A stretch of DNA of 64,000 nt from Periplaneta americana (GCF_040183065.1 NC_091120.1:75060708-75124707), one strand, 5' to 3'. Shown: positions 11,610 to 23,041, counted from the first letter of the stretch. Made by a program: numbers and translations. Notes: generated by a model not told the origin, from the letters alone.

Positions 11610-13246
11610 TCTATACTAATAATAAATCTGTAGCCAAAATTTTTCTGGTAATTTTCGATTTTCCAAAAATAATTAGTGTTAACATGTATAATTAACCATC
11701 CTGAAACCGAAAATCGCTTTTTTGAAATTTTTGTATGTCTGTCTGTCTGTCTGTCTGGATGTTTGTTACCCTTTCACGCGATAATGGCTGAACCGATTTA
11801 TATGAAAATTGGAATATAAATTAAGTTCGTTTTAACTTAGATTTTAGGCTATATGACATTCAAAATACTGTATTTAAAACGGGGGTTATAAGGGGCTTGA
11901 ATTAAATAAATCGAAATATCTCCCTTATTATTAATTTTCATGAAAGATGTTACATAACAAAAGCTTTTTTAAAAATGATTTCATATAACTTTTACTCTAT
12001 GCAAAATTTTGATAGGACTGATATTTAATGAGATAAATGAGTTTTAAAATTAAAATAGCGCCATCTAAGGCGCTGCAATTAAATAAAAACAAATGACTTC
12101 GTCTATAAGGGGCTTTGGACAACAACAATCGAAAGCTATTAAACAAAGCCTACAGATAATGTGTCTGTGTTTGTTTGAAGTAATATCGAAAGCTAATTAA
12201 CCGATTTGTATAATTAATTATTATTTCACCATTGGAAAGTGTAGTTTCTCTAGATGGACATAATGCTATAATGTTATTACAGTAACTTCTGAGTGAATTG
12301 AGGACACGTAAGATTAAAATAGCTTCTTATGCACAGAAAACTTGATAGGCTATTCTGTATATTCGTTTCCTGTATTTCTTAAAACGCTAAACTGGAGAAT
12401 TCCCACGGTATCTTTGAACCGTGCCGTTACGTTTAGCACCAAATTTAAGTAAATACACAATCTTGCCAACCTAAGAACACGACGTCGGTGTGTGGCGTCG
12501 TTGGAGGGAGAAATTTGTTTCTTTTCTCTCTCTACCTCCTTCGTTCTGAACATTACTGAGAGATAGCACCACTGTTAGCTACAAGATATATTTGCGCAAA
12601 TATATTGAAGTAGATTACGTGACCTATTACGTGACTTAGATGAGAGTCTCGAGACAAAACGGTTTTGCTACATTTCTTTTTTTATTAAATGTTAAGCACA
12701 GGAACGCCATTTCGTAATTTTATTTAAGAAACAAGCCAAACAAATTATCTTTGCATCAAAAACGGATGCTCCCTGGACCAAATTATTGTATTTTATAATT
12801 GTTTGAATGCAACAGAAGCCAGAAGTCTTGCACTTGACTAATGCAGTGAATTATTTAAGAATATAGCCGCGAATTTTACTACCACCATTTCGATTGTGTT
12901 TTGTTTGGCACGGCTCGGTACGGCCTGGTGACTAGTGGCCAGCGAGTAACGTCGACTATCGACATTGCTCTGCCGTGGGTATTATCCAGTTGTTCCTTAA
13001 AATAATGTTTATGAACACATTAATTTTCATCTCAGAGAATTAACGAACAACGAGAGTGTATTGATTTAGTATGCAGTAGGCTAATAGTACGTTAGCTATT
13101 TATTTGTCTATGACGTTAGCTTAGCATTCCATTATTTTATAATTCAAATTTTAACTATGCTCAATTGAATGATGTTAAAATACATAAAATACGTATGCAA
13201 TGCAACAAAATTGGGTAATGAGCCAAGCAGATTACGTTGCGCTGTT
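11610..13246 (+). mobile_element. Helitron copy 1 (5' end present, 3' terminus missing)
   Basis: Matches the copies at 14.8, 15.8 and 17.3 kb from its first base. Its later part, 12975-13246, matches 18049-18274 of copy 4 up to the shared block GCGCTGTT, after which the sequences part. The hairpin and CTAG terminus found in copy 4 are absent here. Confidence 0.75.
12586..12605. repeat. 20-bp perfect palindrome
   Basis: ATATATTTGCGCAAATATAT is self-complementary. It lies in Helitron copy 1 sequence not shared with the other copies. No function is assigned. Confidence 0.7.
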
Positions 13247-13318
13247 CCTCCTGAGATTCAAGAGCCCCCACAACAAATTAAAAACCTACTTATCGGAGTA
13301 CATCCGTTATCAACACAT

Positions 13319-13416
13319 AATATAATATAATATAATATAATGTAATATAATGTAATATAATATAATATAATATAATATAATATAATATAATATAATATAA
13401 TATAATATAATATAAT
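13319..13416. repeat. (TATAA)n microsatellite
   Basis: Pentanucleotide array immediately upstream of the LINE ORF1 segment. A second TATAA array lies at its other end (about 15708-15772). Confidence 0.9.
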
Positions 13417-13493
13417 CAGTTCACAAAGTGCAGTCGTAGAGAACGGTTGTGTAATAAGCAGCATATACAAGTAGGTTAGCGTGTGAAGGAGAT

Positions 13494-14489
13494 ATGGGCG
13501 ACGACCTAAATTCTTACAGGGCGCGAATCGGGAGCTTCAATGCAGGGCAGTGTCGCAGATGTTCAAAAGGTGAAAATGCAATAGTGTCTGATAGAATCAA
13601 CATATTGGTGGCCGCGGCTGTTTTATCAATTCTACTGATTATTGGAAATGTGGAGTTAAACCCTGGGCCTGGAGATACAGAAGGAAGAGTCTACAGTGAT
13701 GAATTGTTTCAAAGAGAATGGATAATCTACATGAAAGAAACGAGAGAAGAGAGACAAAAGTCAAGTGTTCTACTAAACAAAGTAGCAAGTGATATAGATA
13801 CATTAGTAAACAGATACACTGAAGTGGAAAAGAAGTTAAAGGAGGTTATCCAAGAGCAGGTGGTGTTAAAATCCATAGTTAAAAAATGGGAAAATGATAG
13901 TAGAATTAATAACATTGTGATTTATGGTGTTGAAGAGTGCAATCATGAAAAAGGAATTGATACTGGTTTCGTATTGTTAGAATTATTAACTAATTATTTC
14001 AGTCTAAACTTGGACATAAGTGCGATAAATAATGCGTATAGAGTCGATAGCGGAAAAAAAAGACCAATTATTGTGAAATTGAACAGTTATTTCATCAAAG
14101 AGCACATCATTGCCAATACGCGTCAACTCAAAGGCACTAATATCTACATAGAAAATGACTTTGCAAAAGAAACGAGAGAGAAACGAAAGAAATTAATTCC
14201 AATATTAAAAGAAGCTCGAGGTAAAGGATTTAGGGCAACTTTAGTAAAAGATAAAATGAAGATAAACGGAAACATAGTTAACGTAGAGCCCTTAAATAAT
14301 CAAAATATTGAGGATTTATTCAGTTGCTGCAACAAGAACAGAAATAAGGAAATTGAGACTTGTGGAAATAGAGCATCATCTCCACCACACGTAAACAGAA
14401 GAAGTGCATCACGAAACAGGAAGTCTAGAAGCGTAGAGAGGACTGATAAGAAAGTAACTCATCAAGTGGGCAGAAGCAATCAGAAATAG
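13494..14489 (+). CDS. LINE ORF1 protein with 2A-like motif
   Basis: Nucleic-acid-binding ORF1 protein of a non-LTR retrotransposon, 331 codons, uninterrupted. A short Cys-containing N-terminus (CRRC at 20-23) is followed by a hydrophobic stretch and GNVELNPGPG at 51-60. This resembles 2A ribosome-skipping peptides (D-V/I-E-x-N-P-G-P) but has Asn where the Asp belongs. A coiled coil covers about 75-130. An RRM-like/C-terminal region begins near RINNIVIYGVEE (about 139) and runs to about 260, then a basic Ser/Arg-rich tail. The ATG follows an in-frame stop-free leader after the TATAA array. Just before the stop another frame opens and continues the protein-like sequence to 14766. CR1/L2-type ORF1 is the closest match by eye; the clade is uncertain. 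Confidence 0.75.
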   Translation: MGDDLNSYRARIGSFNAGQCRRCSKGENAIVSDRINILVAAAVLSILLIIGNVELNPGPGDTEGRVYSDELFQREWIIYMKETREERQKSSVLLNKVASDIDTLVNRYTEVEKKLKEVIQEQVVLKSIVKKWENDSRINNIVIYGVEECNHEKGIDTGFVLLELLTNYFSLNLDISAINNAYRVDSGKKRPIIVKLNSYFIKEHIIANTRQLKGTNIYIENDFAKETREKRKKLIPILKEARGKGFRATLVKDKMKINGNIVNVEPLNNQNIEDLFSCCNKNRNKEIETCGNRASSPPHVNRRSASRNRKSRSVERTDKKVTHQVGRSNQK

Positions 14490-15707
14490 CAAATAGAAGA
14501 ATTGATGAGCTTACAGGAGTGAATGATATAAGAGCATACCTTAGTAAACTAGAGAACACTGTTTTCTCAGATCCCTTTAGAAGAAAGAAGAGTGAAGAAG
14601 GAAAGCCTAGTGTGGAAGAAGATGCTGGAACCAGTGAAGATGCTGTTTGGGGAGCTGTGGCACAGACTGAGAGAACGACCAGTGAGGGTAGTCTGAGGCG
14701 CGCGAGTGAAAATACAACAAGGAGAAGCGATGGTGGATCAACCGGCAAGGTCAGCGCAAGTGAAGATCTATACTAATAATAAATCTGTAGCCGAAATTTT
14801 TCTGGTAATTTTTTTATTTTCCAAAAATAATTGGTCCTAACATATATAATTAACCACTCTGAAACCGAAAATCACTTTTTTGAAATTTTTGTTTGTATGT
14901 CTGTCCGTTTGTCTGTCTGTCTAGATGTTTGTTACCTTTTCACGCGATAATGGCTGAACCGATTTATATGAAAATTGGAATGTAAATTAAGTTCGCTGTA
15001 ACTTAGATTTTAGGCTATATGACATTCAAAATACGTTATTTAAAAGGGGGGTTATAAGGGGGCCTGAATTAAATAAATCGAAATATCTCGCTTATTATTG
15101 ATTTTTGTGAAATATGTTACATATCAAAGTTTCTTTAAAAATGATTTCCGATAAGTTTTATTACTTGCAAAATTTTGATATGACTGATAAATGAGTTTTA
15201 AAATTAAAATACAATGCCATCTAAGGCGGTGAAATGAAATGAAAACAAATGACTACGTCTATAAGGGGCCTTGGACAACAACAATCGAAAGCTATGAAAC
15301 ATAGCCTACAGAGAATGTTTCTGTGTTTGTATGAAGTAATATCGAAAACTAAATTAACCGATTTGTATAATTAATTATTATTTCACCATTGGAAAGTGTA
15401 GTTTCTCTAGATGGACATAATGCTATAATGTTATTACAGTAACTTCTGAGTGCCCTCTGGACCAAAATGATCGCATTTTAATTATTTAAATACAATTTAA
15501 ATTAAGCAACATATTAAACGATTTATCCTTCTATCAAACACGAATGTTCCCTGGATCAAACGTCCAATTTTAATTATTTAATTACTTTATATTTATTTCT
15601 AACTGGTGCAGCGGAGCGCACGGGTACGGCTAGTCAGTTAATAAGAATGCCACAGACCGTTGGTAGTCCGGGGTGCTCGAGAGGAAGTACTACGATATGG
15701 AGGAAAA
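14466..15707 (+). pseudogene. Continuation of LINE ORF1 in a shifted frame, split by Helitron copy 2
   Basis: From about 14468 a second frame reads SEIANRRIDELTG and then an acidic, Ser/Thr-rich region to ASED at 14766. It resumes after Helitron copy 2 at 15634 as QLIRMPQTVGS and runs to the TATAA array. The join across the Helitron keeps the frame (GAT + CAG). The shift relative to ORF1 is either a mutation or the overlap of a second frame. No endonuclease motif is seen. Confidence 0.5.
14767..15633 (+). mobile_element. Helitron copy 2, complete short element
   Basis: Begins TCTATACTAATAATAAATCT after A and ends GCGCACGGGTACGGCTAG before T. The subterminal 3' sequence GTGCAGCGGAGCGCAC gives the GC-rich hairpin typical of Helitron ends. 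Length 867 bp with no coding capacity. It is inserted in the LINE ORF1-derived segment, whose frame rejoins on removal. Confidence 0.85.
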
Positions 15708-15772
15708 AAAATATAATATAATATAATATAATATAATATAATATAATATAATATAATATAATATAATATAAT
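15708..15772. repeat. (TATAA)n microsatellite
   Basis: Array abutting the 5' end of Helitron copy 3, whose first bases merge into it. Confidence 0.9.
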
Positions 15773-16471
15773 ATATACTAATAATAAATCTCTAACCAAA
15801 ATTTTTCTGGCAATTTTCGCTTTTCCAAAAATAATTGGTGTTAACATGTATAATTATTCATTCCGAGACCGAAAATCGCTTTTTTGAAATTTTTGTTTGT
15901 ATGTTTGTCTGTCTAGATGTTCGTTACCTTTTCACGCGATAATGGCTGAACGGATTTCGATGAAAATTGGAATATAAATTAATTTCGTTGTAAGTTAGAT
16001 TTTAGGCTATATGGCATTCAAAATACTTTATTTAAAAGGGGGGGTTATAAGGGGGCCTGAATTAAATGAACCGAAATATATCGCTTATTATTGATTTTTG
16101 TGAAAAATGTTACATAACAAAAGTTTCTTCAAAAATGATTTCCGATACGTTTCATTCCAAGCAAAATTTTGATGGGACCAAATTGCACCAAAAACGGATG
16201 TTCTCTGAACCAAATGATCATATTTTAATTATTTGCATGTAATAACAATTAAGAAACATGTTAAAGGAGTTATCATTGCACTAAATGAGTGCTCTCTGGA
16301 CCAAAATGATCGCTTTTAATTATTTAAATACAATTTAAATTAAGTGACATATTAAACGATTTATCCTCCTATCAAACACGAATGTTCCCTGGACCAGATG
16401 TCCTAATTTAATTATGTAATTACTTTATATTTATTTCTAATAAGTGCAGCGAAGCGCACGGGTACAGCTAG
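15773..16471 (+). mobile_element. Helitron copy 3 (degraded 5' end, intact 3' end)
   Basis: The first bases read TATATACTAATAATAAATCT, one substitution from the canonical TC start. The 3' end GCGCACGGGTACAGCTAG is followed by T. This copy provides the right boundary of the composite 11610-16471. Confidence 0.8.
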
Positions 16472-17240
16472 TTTGTAATAAATTACGTAAACATTGTTAC
16501 TTTGTTGTTCTGGGAAATATTTTGTCAATTAACTGTTTACGTATAATTTATTTAGCATTATTTCAATCTATATTTATGTATGGTATTATAGGTTGGGGTG
16601 GAACTTATAAATTCAACCTTTATCCGATAATTTTACTACAGAAAAAAGTATTAAACATTTGTTTAAAAAAGCAGAAAAATTACCCGACTGAATTGTTGTT
16701 TAAACATTTCAAAGTTTTCAACATTAAACAAATGTATTATTTTATTTTATTTTATTAAAATATTTTCATAGAAATTTTAATAACTTTGAAAGGTATGTAC
16801 ACAAATATAGAACTAAAAATATGAATTCTCTGCGTTTTTCTGAACCAAAATGTAAAACCAATGCAGCTTTTTATCATAGCATGAGTCAAGGTGCCAGATT
16901 ATTAACAATTTTTATTCTAATATAATTTTTACCACGAATCCCCTCCAAATTAATAAAAAAAAAATAAAAAAATTGTATTGAATTTATAGTTTGGGTTTAA
17001 ACATATTCAACAGTTTTTAATCTGTATTCACTCTCAATTTTAATTTTATTTTTGTCTGTATTGGAATCCCCTCCTGAGCACGAGTCTTACTCATTCAGGA
17101 GTGGGCTAGTTTATCTTTCATTGTATTTATTAACTTGCATTAATTTTATTTCAAACTTACTACCAACTTACAAGTACTCTTGCATCAAGGAAATACTGCA
17201 TCTTCTATCCTGTGTTATAACAACAATGACTTGTTTAAGA
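16472..17240 (+). pseudogene. LINE reverse transcriptase, 3' piece after Helitron
   Basis: Continues the frame cut at 11609: CNKLRKHCYFVVL, then ALFQSIFMYGIIGWGGTYKF. This is the thumb/C-terminal region of CR1/Jockey-type RTs (L-SI..YGI..WG). It runs on, with a frame break near 16757, through MSQGARLL near 16890. A probable 3' UTR reaches 17240, and the next Helitron begins directly after a TATTA-type array. Confidence 0.75.
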
Positions 17241-17263
17241 TAAGAGTAATATTATATTATATT

Positions 17264-18373
17264 ATATAAATAATAAATCTGTAGCCGAAATGTTTCTGGT
17301 AATTTTCGATTTTCCAAAAATAATTGGTCCTAACATATATAATTAACCACCCTGAAACCGAAAATCGCATTTTTGAAATTTTTGTTTCTATGTCTGTCTG
17401 TATGTTTGTTACCTTTTCACGCGATAATGGCCGAACCGATTTATATGAAAATTGGAATATAAATTAAGTTCGTTGTAACTTAGATTTTAGGCTATATGGC
17501 ATCCAAAATACTTTATTTAAAAGGGGGTTATAAAGGGGCCAGAATTAAATAAATCGAAATATCTCTCTTATTATTGATTTTTGTGAAAAATGTTACATAA
17601 CAAAAGTTTCTTCAAAAATGATTTCCGATAAGTCTTATTCTTTACAAAATTTTGATAGGACTGATATTTAATGAGATAAATGAGTTTTAAAATTAAAATA
17701 ACGCCATCTAATACGGTGCAATGAAATAACAAATGACTTCGTCTATAAGGAGCCTTGGACAACAACAATCGAAACAGGGGCCTTGGACATCAACAATCGA
17801 AAGCTATTAAACATAGCCTACAGAGAATGTTTCTGTGTTTGTGTGAAGTAATATCAGAAGCTAAATTAACCGATTTGTATAATTAATTACTATTTCACCA
17901 TTGGAAAGCGTAGTTTCTCTAGATGGACATAATGCTATAATGTTATTACAGTAACGTCTGAGTAAATCGAGGACAGGTAAGATTAAAATAGCTTCTTATG
18001 CACAGAAAATTTGATAGGCTATTTTGTACATTCGTTTTCTGTATTTCTTAAAATAATATTTATGTACACTCATTTTAATCTCAGAGAATTAACGAACAAC
18101 GAGAGTGTATTGACTGAGTATGCAGTAATAGTACGTTAGCTTAGCAATCCATTATTTTATAATTCAAATTTTAACTATGTTCAATTGAATCGTGTTAAAA
18201 TGCATAAAATATATATGCAATAAATGCAATGCAAAAAAAATTGGGTAATGAGCGAAGCAGATTATGTTGCGCTGTTGTAAAAGTTGTTCCCTGGATCAAA
18301 CGTCCTAATTTAATTATGTAATTACTTTATATTTATTTCTAACAGGTGCAGCGGAGCGCACGGGTACGGCTAG
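17264..18373 (+). mobile_element. Helitron copy 4, full length
   Basis: The 5' start lies within a TATAT-rich edge, so the exact first base is uncertain. From ATAATAAATCTGTAGCCG it matches the other copies. The 3' end is GCGCACGGGTACGGCTAG before T. It includes the block (18049-18274) that copy 1 also has and copies 2 and 3 lack, so it represents the longer version of the family. No Rep/helicase coding. Confidence 0.85.
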
Positions 18374-18813
18374 TATTATATAAATGAGGAGCAACTCTTC
18401 AAAGCGCATAATGTCCACCAATGCACAAAATTGAGTTTGATATGAAATCGGATAGTTTTTAACATGCCCTACGCGCTCCAAATACAGATTTCAACAAAAC
18501 GCATTTTAACACTTTGTAATAGAACTTCGAAATGTAGTGGACAGACCGAATAGCATTTTGTCCTCTAGTGTGAATGCATCGAATAGAATTTTGTCCATTT
18601 CTCCTTAAAATAATGTTTTCCTTCCGACACGAAATAATGTGGCAACAATGTTAGATTAGAATTTAAATTTAAAAAATCAACGTAATCAAGCGACAATATT
18701 AGTATTAACTTTAATTAATAATTTTTATTTTCTTTTATATGCGTTGTCGAGATATTTTTCATTCTCATTGTAAAGTAAAGTTGTGTTGTTTGGTGGACGT
18801 TTCTGTACTTTTC
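18374..18813. other. No recognisable gene
   Basis: No supportable coding or repeat feature. Confidence 0.4.
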
Positions 18814-19480
18814 ACTGTCAGAACAATGGATCATCTGATGGAAAGTTCTAGTGTTATAGTTGGAGAAGAAAAAGATCGAGGGACAAGGAAACGGATGAAG
18901 AGAAAATCAAAAAGAAAAATTGAACATGAAAACAGGTAAGAACAATGTAATATGGTATTGCAGGGCCTGAACATATTAAAGGAGATTAAAAATACATAAC
19001 TCTGGTTACAAAATTGAAGTATTATCTTTTAATTCATTCATTCATTTAGTTTTGTTGCTTTGTATTACAGGTTTCGAGACAACGATCCTCAACTCAACTA
19101 ATGAAATTTGATCCGCCATGCCATATAGTGTAGGACGTTTCCGATGTTGTTCTATTCCGGTAAACAACCTGCACAAAGCAAAAATGAAACGGCTATTGCC
19201 ACAGACATGAATAAAATGAATAAGCTAATGACTGAATTTGGATCACACAGACTTTCATAAATTAATGAGGCTTATTCCTAATAGTAGCAAGATATTCGCA
19301 TTTGATTTGCAACAGGTTCAGCCATTATCAAAACTGCAGTCCAATTGCTAACACACAGGTTTGGAGAAAATTGGAGTTCTTCACAAACTGCCTCCGCCTT
19401 CCTTGTATTCACCTTGGCGACGAAGAAGACGTTACTTGTGACTGTTCAGATGAGGAACCTGTTCTTGGGAAAATATTATA
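18814..19480 (+). pseudogene. Transposon-type protein relic, unknown family
   Basis: A possible first exon begins at ATG 18826, encodes a basic run (RKRMKRKSKRK) and ends at a donor-like AACAG|GTAAG near 18935. Downstream pieces include FAFDLQQVQPL near 19300 and DEEDVTCDCSDEE near 19425, separated by stops. I connect the DLQQVQPL block with multi-copy insect transposon proteins, but cannot name the family. Not convincing as a host gene. Confidence 0.35.
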
Positions 19481-19485
19481 AATAA

Positions 19486-19715
19486 TTTTATGCTCGACCA
19501 TGCCGAAATATAGTAATAGTAGTAGTCCTTTAATGCACCTCATTAAAGTACACCTATTCATTATAATTCAGTTTTTCAGCCAATGAGAAATCACCATTGT
19601 ACCATTATAAAACCGCAAGTATCGATTATTCTCGGATATGCAATTGAAAGACAATTAGTGAAAAGTCACGGCGGCTGGAAATCCAATACTGTCGCAGAAG
19701 GCTATGTTCTGTTAC

Positions 19716-19775
<60 letters not shown>

Positions 19776-20043
19776 TAGCATTAATTGTAAATAATATTCA
19801 AATAAATTCAATTTGTCATCTCGTTTTTCAATGTCGAATTCAATAATCAAGGTTATATCAAGTTTAACGGGATTACATCAAGGTCAATGACATTATTGTT
19901 CCTCGGAAAAAATCAATACTTTCGCGTCTGCGCACATCTCACAATTCACGACCTAGAACAAGGTCACTTCCGATCTTGTCAGATACAAATAAAATGTATA
20001 CATCTGAATAATTTCAAGTTAGAAATGTGGTCGAGCATAAAAA
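19486..20043. mobile_element. Small TIR element containing (AAT)n
   Basis: TTTTATGCTCGACCATG at the left and TGGTCGAGCATAAAA at the right are inverted repeats of about 16 bp. The target duplication is unclear. No coding capacity. A (AAT)n array lies inside at about 19720-19776. Confidence 0.5.
19720..19776. repeat. (AAT)n microsatellite
   Basis: About 19 trinucleotide units inside the small TIR element. Confidence 0.95.
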
Positions 20044-20058
20044 GTCGTATGAAACTTG

Positions 20059-20157
20059 CCTATAATGGTAATTAAGACGCTCGTATGAATATTATGAAAC
20101 TCGCTTGCGCTCGTTTCATAAACATCCATACTTGCGTCTTAATTACTATCATTATAG
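20059..20157. repeat. Imperfect foldback, ~45-nt arms
   Basis: CCTATAATGGTAATTAAGACG on the left is mirrored by CGTCTTAATTACTATCATTATAGG on the right with a few mismatches and small gaps. It lies about 120 bp before the second P-type transposase relic. Confidence 0.7.
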
Positions 20158-20280
20158 GCTCGTTGCATAATGTACTATTGTTTCGCGCGTTTAATGATGA
20201 AAGTTGCTAGGGGTTGTTAATATGCTTTGTTGTTGAGAGTTATGTAAATGTGTTCAATTTGTTGTGCTTTGAATTAACCA

Positions 20281-22197
20281 GTGACAAAAGAATATTGTGT
20301 GGTGGTTTACAAAATAATTACAAAAATTCCGTACTGTTTTATTTCGGGTTATAGATCGGAATACAATAGAAATAGTGTAACAAGACATTTCTTTTCATCT
20401 CCCAAAGAAAAAGATGAGTTTGGAAAATGGGCCAGAGCGATTCCGCGGAAAGCTAGTCAGCTTTTGGTAAATAACCGATCAGACTGTTTTAATATAAAAC
20501 GTCATAAGATAGAAATACCGCGAATGCGTTGAAAATTACAACAAGAGTTGTATCTCACATTTTCCCTAATTTACCGAAATGATGAAACATATGAAAATAA
20601 ACGTTAAGGAATGGTAATATTCGACGAGGTCCAATTCAGAGAATAAATTCAATTTAATAATTATTCCCTTAAAGTGTACGTATTTGTTGATTTCGGAGAT
20701 CTCGCGTCTGATGTCCAAAAGAAACAATTAGAAAATCATGCATTACTATTTATGCAAGATTGGATTCAACCAATTACGCTAGCAGAAACGCTACCCCAGG
20801 TGATATTCTCGCTAAAATTCTTATATAAATTATACTACAATTACAAGCAATTGGGACGAGAGTAGTCGGTTTCACTTGTGATGGCAGTCAAACAAATAGA
20901 AAGGCCTGGAAGTCTTAGAAATCAATGGAAACAATTTCCAGCATAATACTATATTCCTAATCTGTTCGACGAAAAAAAGAAAGATACGGGCATTCTCAGA
21001 TGTTGTGCACATACTGAAATGCATAAGAAATTATTTCCATGATAAAATCGAACTCTCTTGCAAGGAGAAAAATATCAATTTTAGTTTTTATAGGAAACTT
21101 TTTAAGGAAAACTTATCTGGATGGGCGAATGTATAGGGTTTGTCCCAAGTTGACAACGGCTCATTTAGATCTCTCGTCCTTTAAGAGAATGAATGCCACC
21201 AGACTCGCGTTCCAACTCTTCAGCAACAGTGTCGCCAAAGGCCTCAAATTTTATCGAGAAGTAAGGTCATTGGGTTTCGAAGGCAGTGAGGACACTGAAG
21301 AATTTACAAGGCATTTAAACTGTATTGCCGCCGCATTAAATTCACACATTTCTGCTAAGGCTCTTTATAAAGACTCTTCTGATCACAAATTTCTTACCGA
21401 TTTTCTTCAGTGTCTCTCAACTACAACCAACACATTTGCATCAGCTACAGCAATGTTTAGTAGTAATCTTGCAGAGTACCTTAGAAATGAGCGAATGACT
21501 CTGGAGCAAAGGATATAAATATATCCTAACAGGGAAAAACTTGCCCAAGATCCCTTGGAACATCACTTCGGAATTTTGTCTTGACTAAGTTCAGATGACC
21601 ATCCTTCGAAGATAGATTTCCTCCATATGCATTTACTACGAAGTAGATCATTCTTAACATTGCTGGAAACTCTGAAACGAAAAATGTTGATGAACTACTC
21701 ACATCATTAAATTTGTGAACCAAATTCGAACATTAGCGCGAAATGTGGAATTACTCAACAAGACAATTAAGAAGTCTGTAGAAACTTGTATAAAAGAAAA
21801 AAAAATGTTATTCATGAAAAAATACATGCTCAATAGGTACTTTGAAAGTGCTGCGCCCGAGTTGGTGAATACCACTCCTGTTGCGTTGATTGATAGATGT
21901 TTAGTGCATTATGTGGCCGGTTATGTCGTAAATCATTCCTCTAAGTTTATTGCGTGTACCCTCTGTGCCCTTCGACAGGAATGTAATAGGTCTAAATATT
22001 GTGCAGCTCTCACCCAAATCAAAGACTACGGATCAGGTAGGAACGTCAGTTTTTTAACTCATCCCTCCCAAGCTGTGTATGACGTACTTATTCAAACAGA
22101 ATTGAAAATTAAAGAAAAGATTAGCTCAGCAAGTGCAATGTGGGATGACATCTATCTTGACGCTCTTTCGATCCAGTCTTCGGGAGCAGGTTGTTGA
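20281..22197 (+). pseudogene. Second P-element/THAP9-type transposase, decayed
   Basis: Pieces of a P-type transposase lie in order but in several frames with many stops. First comes a THAP-like segment (20281-20530) with HFFSSPKEKDEFGKWARAI, a divergent form of the F-P....W..A zinc-finger pattern. Next are VFVDFGDLASDVQKK and DWIQPITL (20689-20790), which match the core after the first catalytic block. Then HLDLSSFKRMNATRLAFQLF and GFEGSEDTEEFTRHLN (21160-21320), the family's all-helical region. Last are a DHPSFEDF-like block near 21600 and LVHYVAGYVVNHSSKFIAC with a Cys pair at 21900-21970. It resembles THAP9 more than the gene at 6.7-9.2 kb does, so it is another lineage. The RLNQD..E..F catalytic block is not recognisable. 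Confidence 0.7.
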
Positions 22198-22763
22198 AGA
22201 GAACACATCATCGATATTATTCCTAAATTAGTCTACCACTATTTAAAGTGCTGATTCTTCTTCACGACAAAGTAAATCCGAAGATTTTTACAAGCTCGTA
22301 AATCCGTCAAGTCATCTCGGAAACTCTCAAAGGTAGCAAGCAACTAATCATGGTGAGTAATTTAATTCATTTACAGGCACGTAAAATATCATTAAACTCT
22401 TTATTTACTAGCACTTCGTAGAGTTTTCTGTCCCTGAATTCGCAACTTGTTACGAAAAGATTATTTAAATACTGAACTTATAATTGCTTTCACAGCGTTT
22501 CAGACCCCATTGTATATTCTGTTACGGAAGGTTCATAATAGTAATACCTCATAGAAGACTATTAATTATGAATAAGGAACTATAAAGGTATTTCTTAAGT
22601 TACGAATAGCCGGGTTAAATGGAAGAAATTTGCTTTTAAAAAGGACTACATTCAGCGTAACAAGTACTGAGAATTCCTTCCGAGTCCGCTCTTAGCAGTA
22701 ACAGCGCCGCGTTGCGGCGAATCCGTGTAAACTTTGAGTGCGTACACTATTTCTTCTATTCGT
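22198..22763. other. No recognisable gene
   Basis: Nothing coding. Its right part (22690-22780) shares blocks with the flank of the other P-type element at 9690-9780. Confidence 0.35.
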
Positions 22764-23034
22764 CCTGGTAGTAATAATACCACAGTCTAGTACAGCGGTT
22801 CCCAAACTGTGCTTCTCAGGGGCTCCGTCCGCGGAAGTTATAATGACTATTACACTCTTACTACGTCATACTACTTTTGACCAATAAAACGGCACGAAAG
22901 GACGTATTTCAACCAATCATGGCTGCTTATCGCACAATTTTATCGCGTCCCTAGCATTTATTTAATTTTATCGCGTCCCTAGCATTTGTTTCTTTGTTTG
23001 CCAACATTTGAAACTGCGCTGGTCTGGACGTCAA

Positions 23035-23041
<7 letters not shown>

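Larger units (their letters stand above)
11610..16471 (+). mobile_element. Composite Helitron inserted in a LINE RT frame
   Basis: The left end begins TCTATACTAATAATAAATCT after an A. The right end finishes GCGCACGGGTACAGCTAG before a T. This is the 5'-TC...CTAG-3' structure and A/T insertion site of Helitrons. Removing this block rejoins the LINE codons (H-Y-I | C-N-K-L-R) without loss of a base, so it behaves as one insertion. It contains a 5'-end copy with no 3' terminus (to about 13246), a LINE ORF1 segment, a complete short Helitron (14767-15633), and a copy carrying both ends (from about 15773). No Rep/helicase frame is present, so it is non-autonomous. Confidence 0.7.

Noticed and set aside
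18739-18939. First exon of a host gene ending in a good donor site
   Set aside because: Downstream pieces look like a multi-copy transposon protein with stops; no continuing exon in frame could be found.
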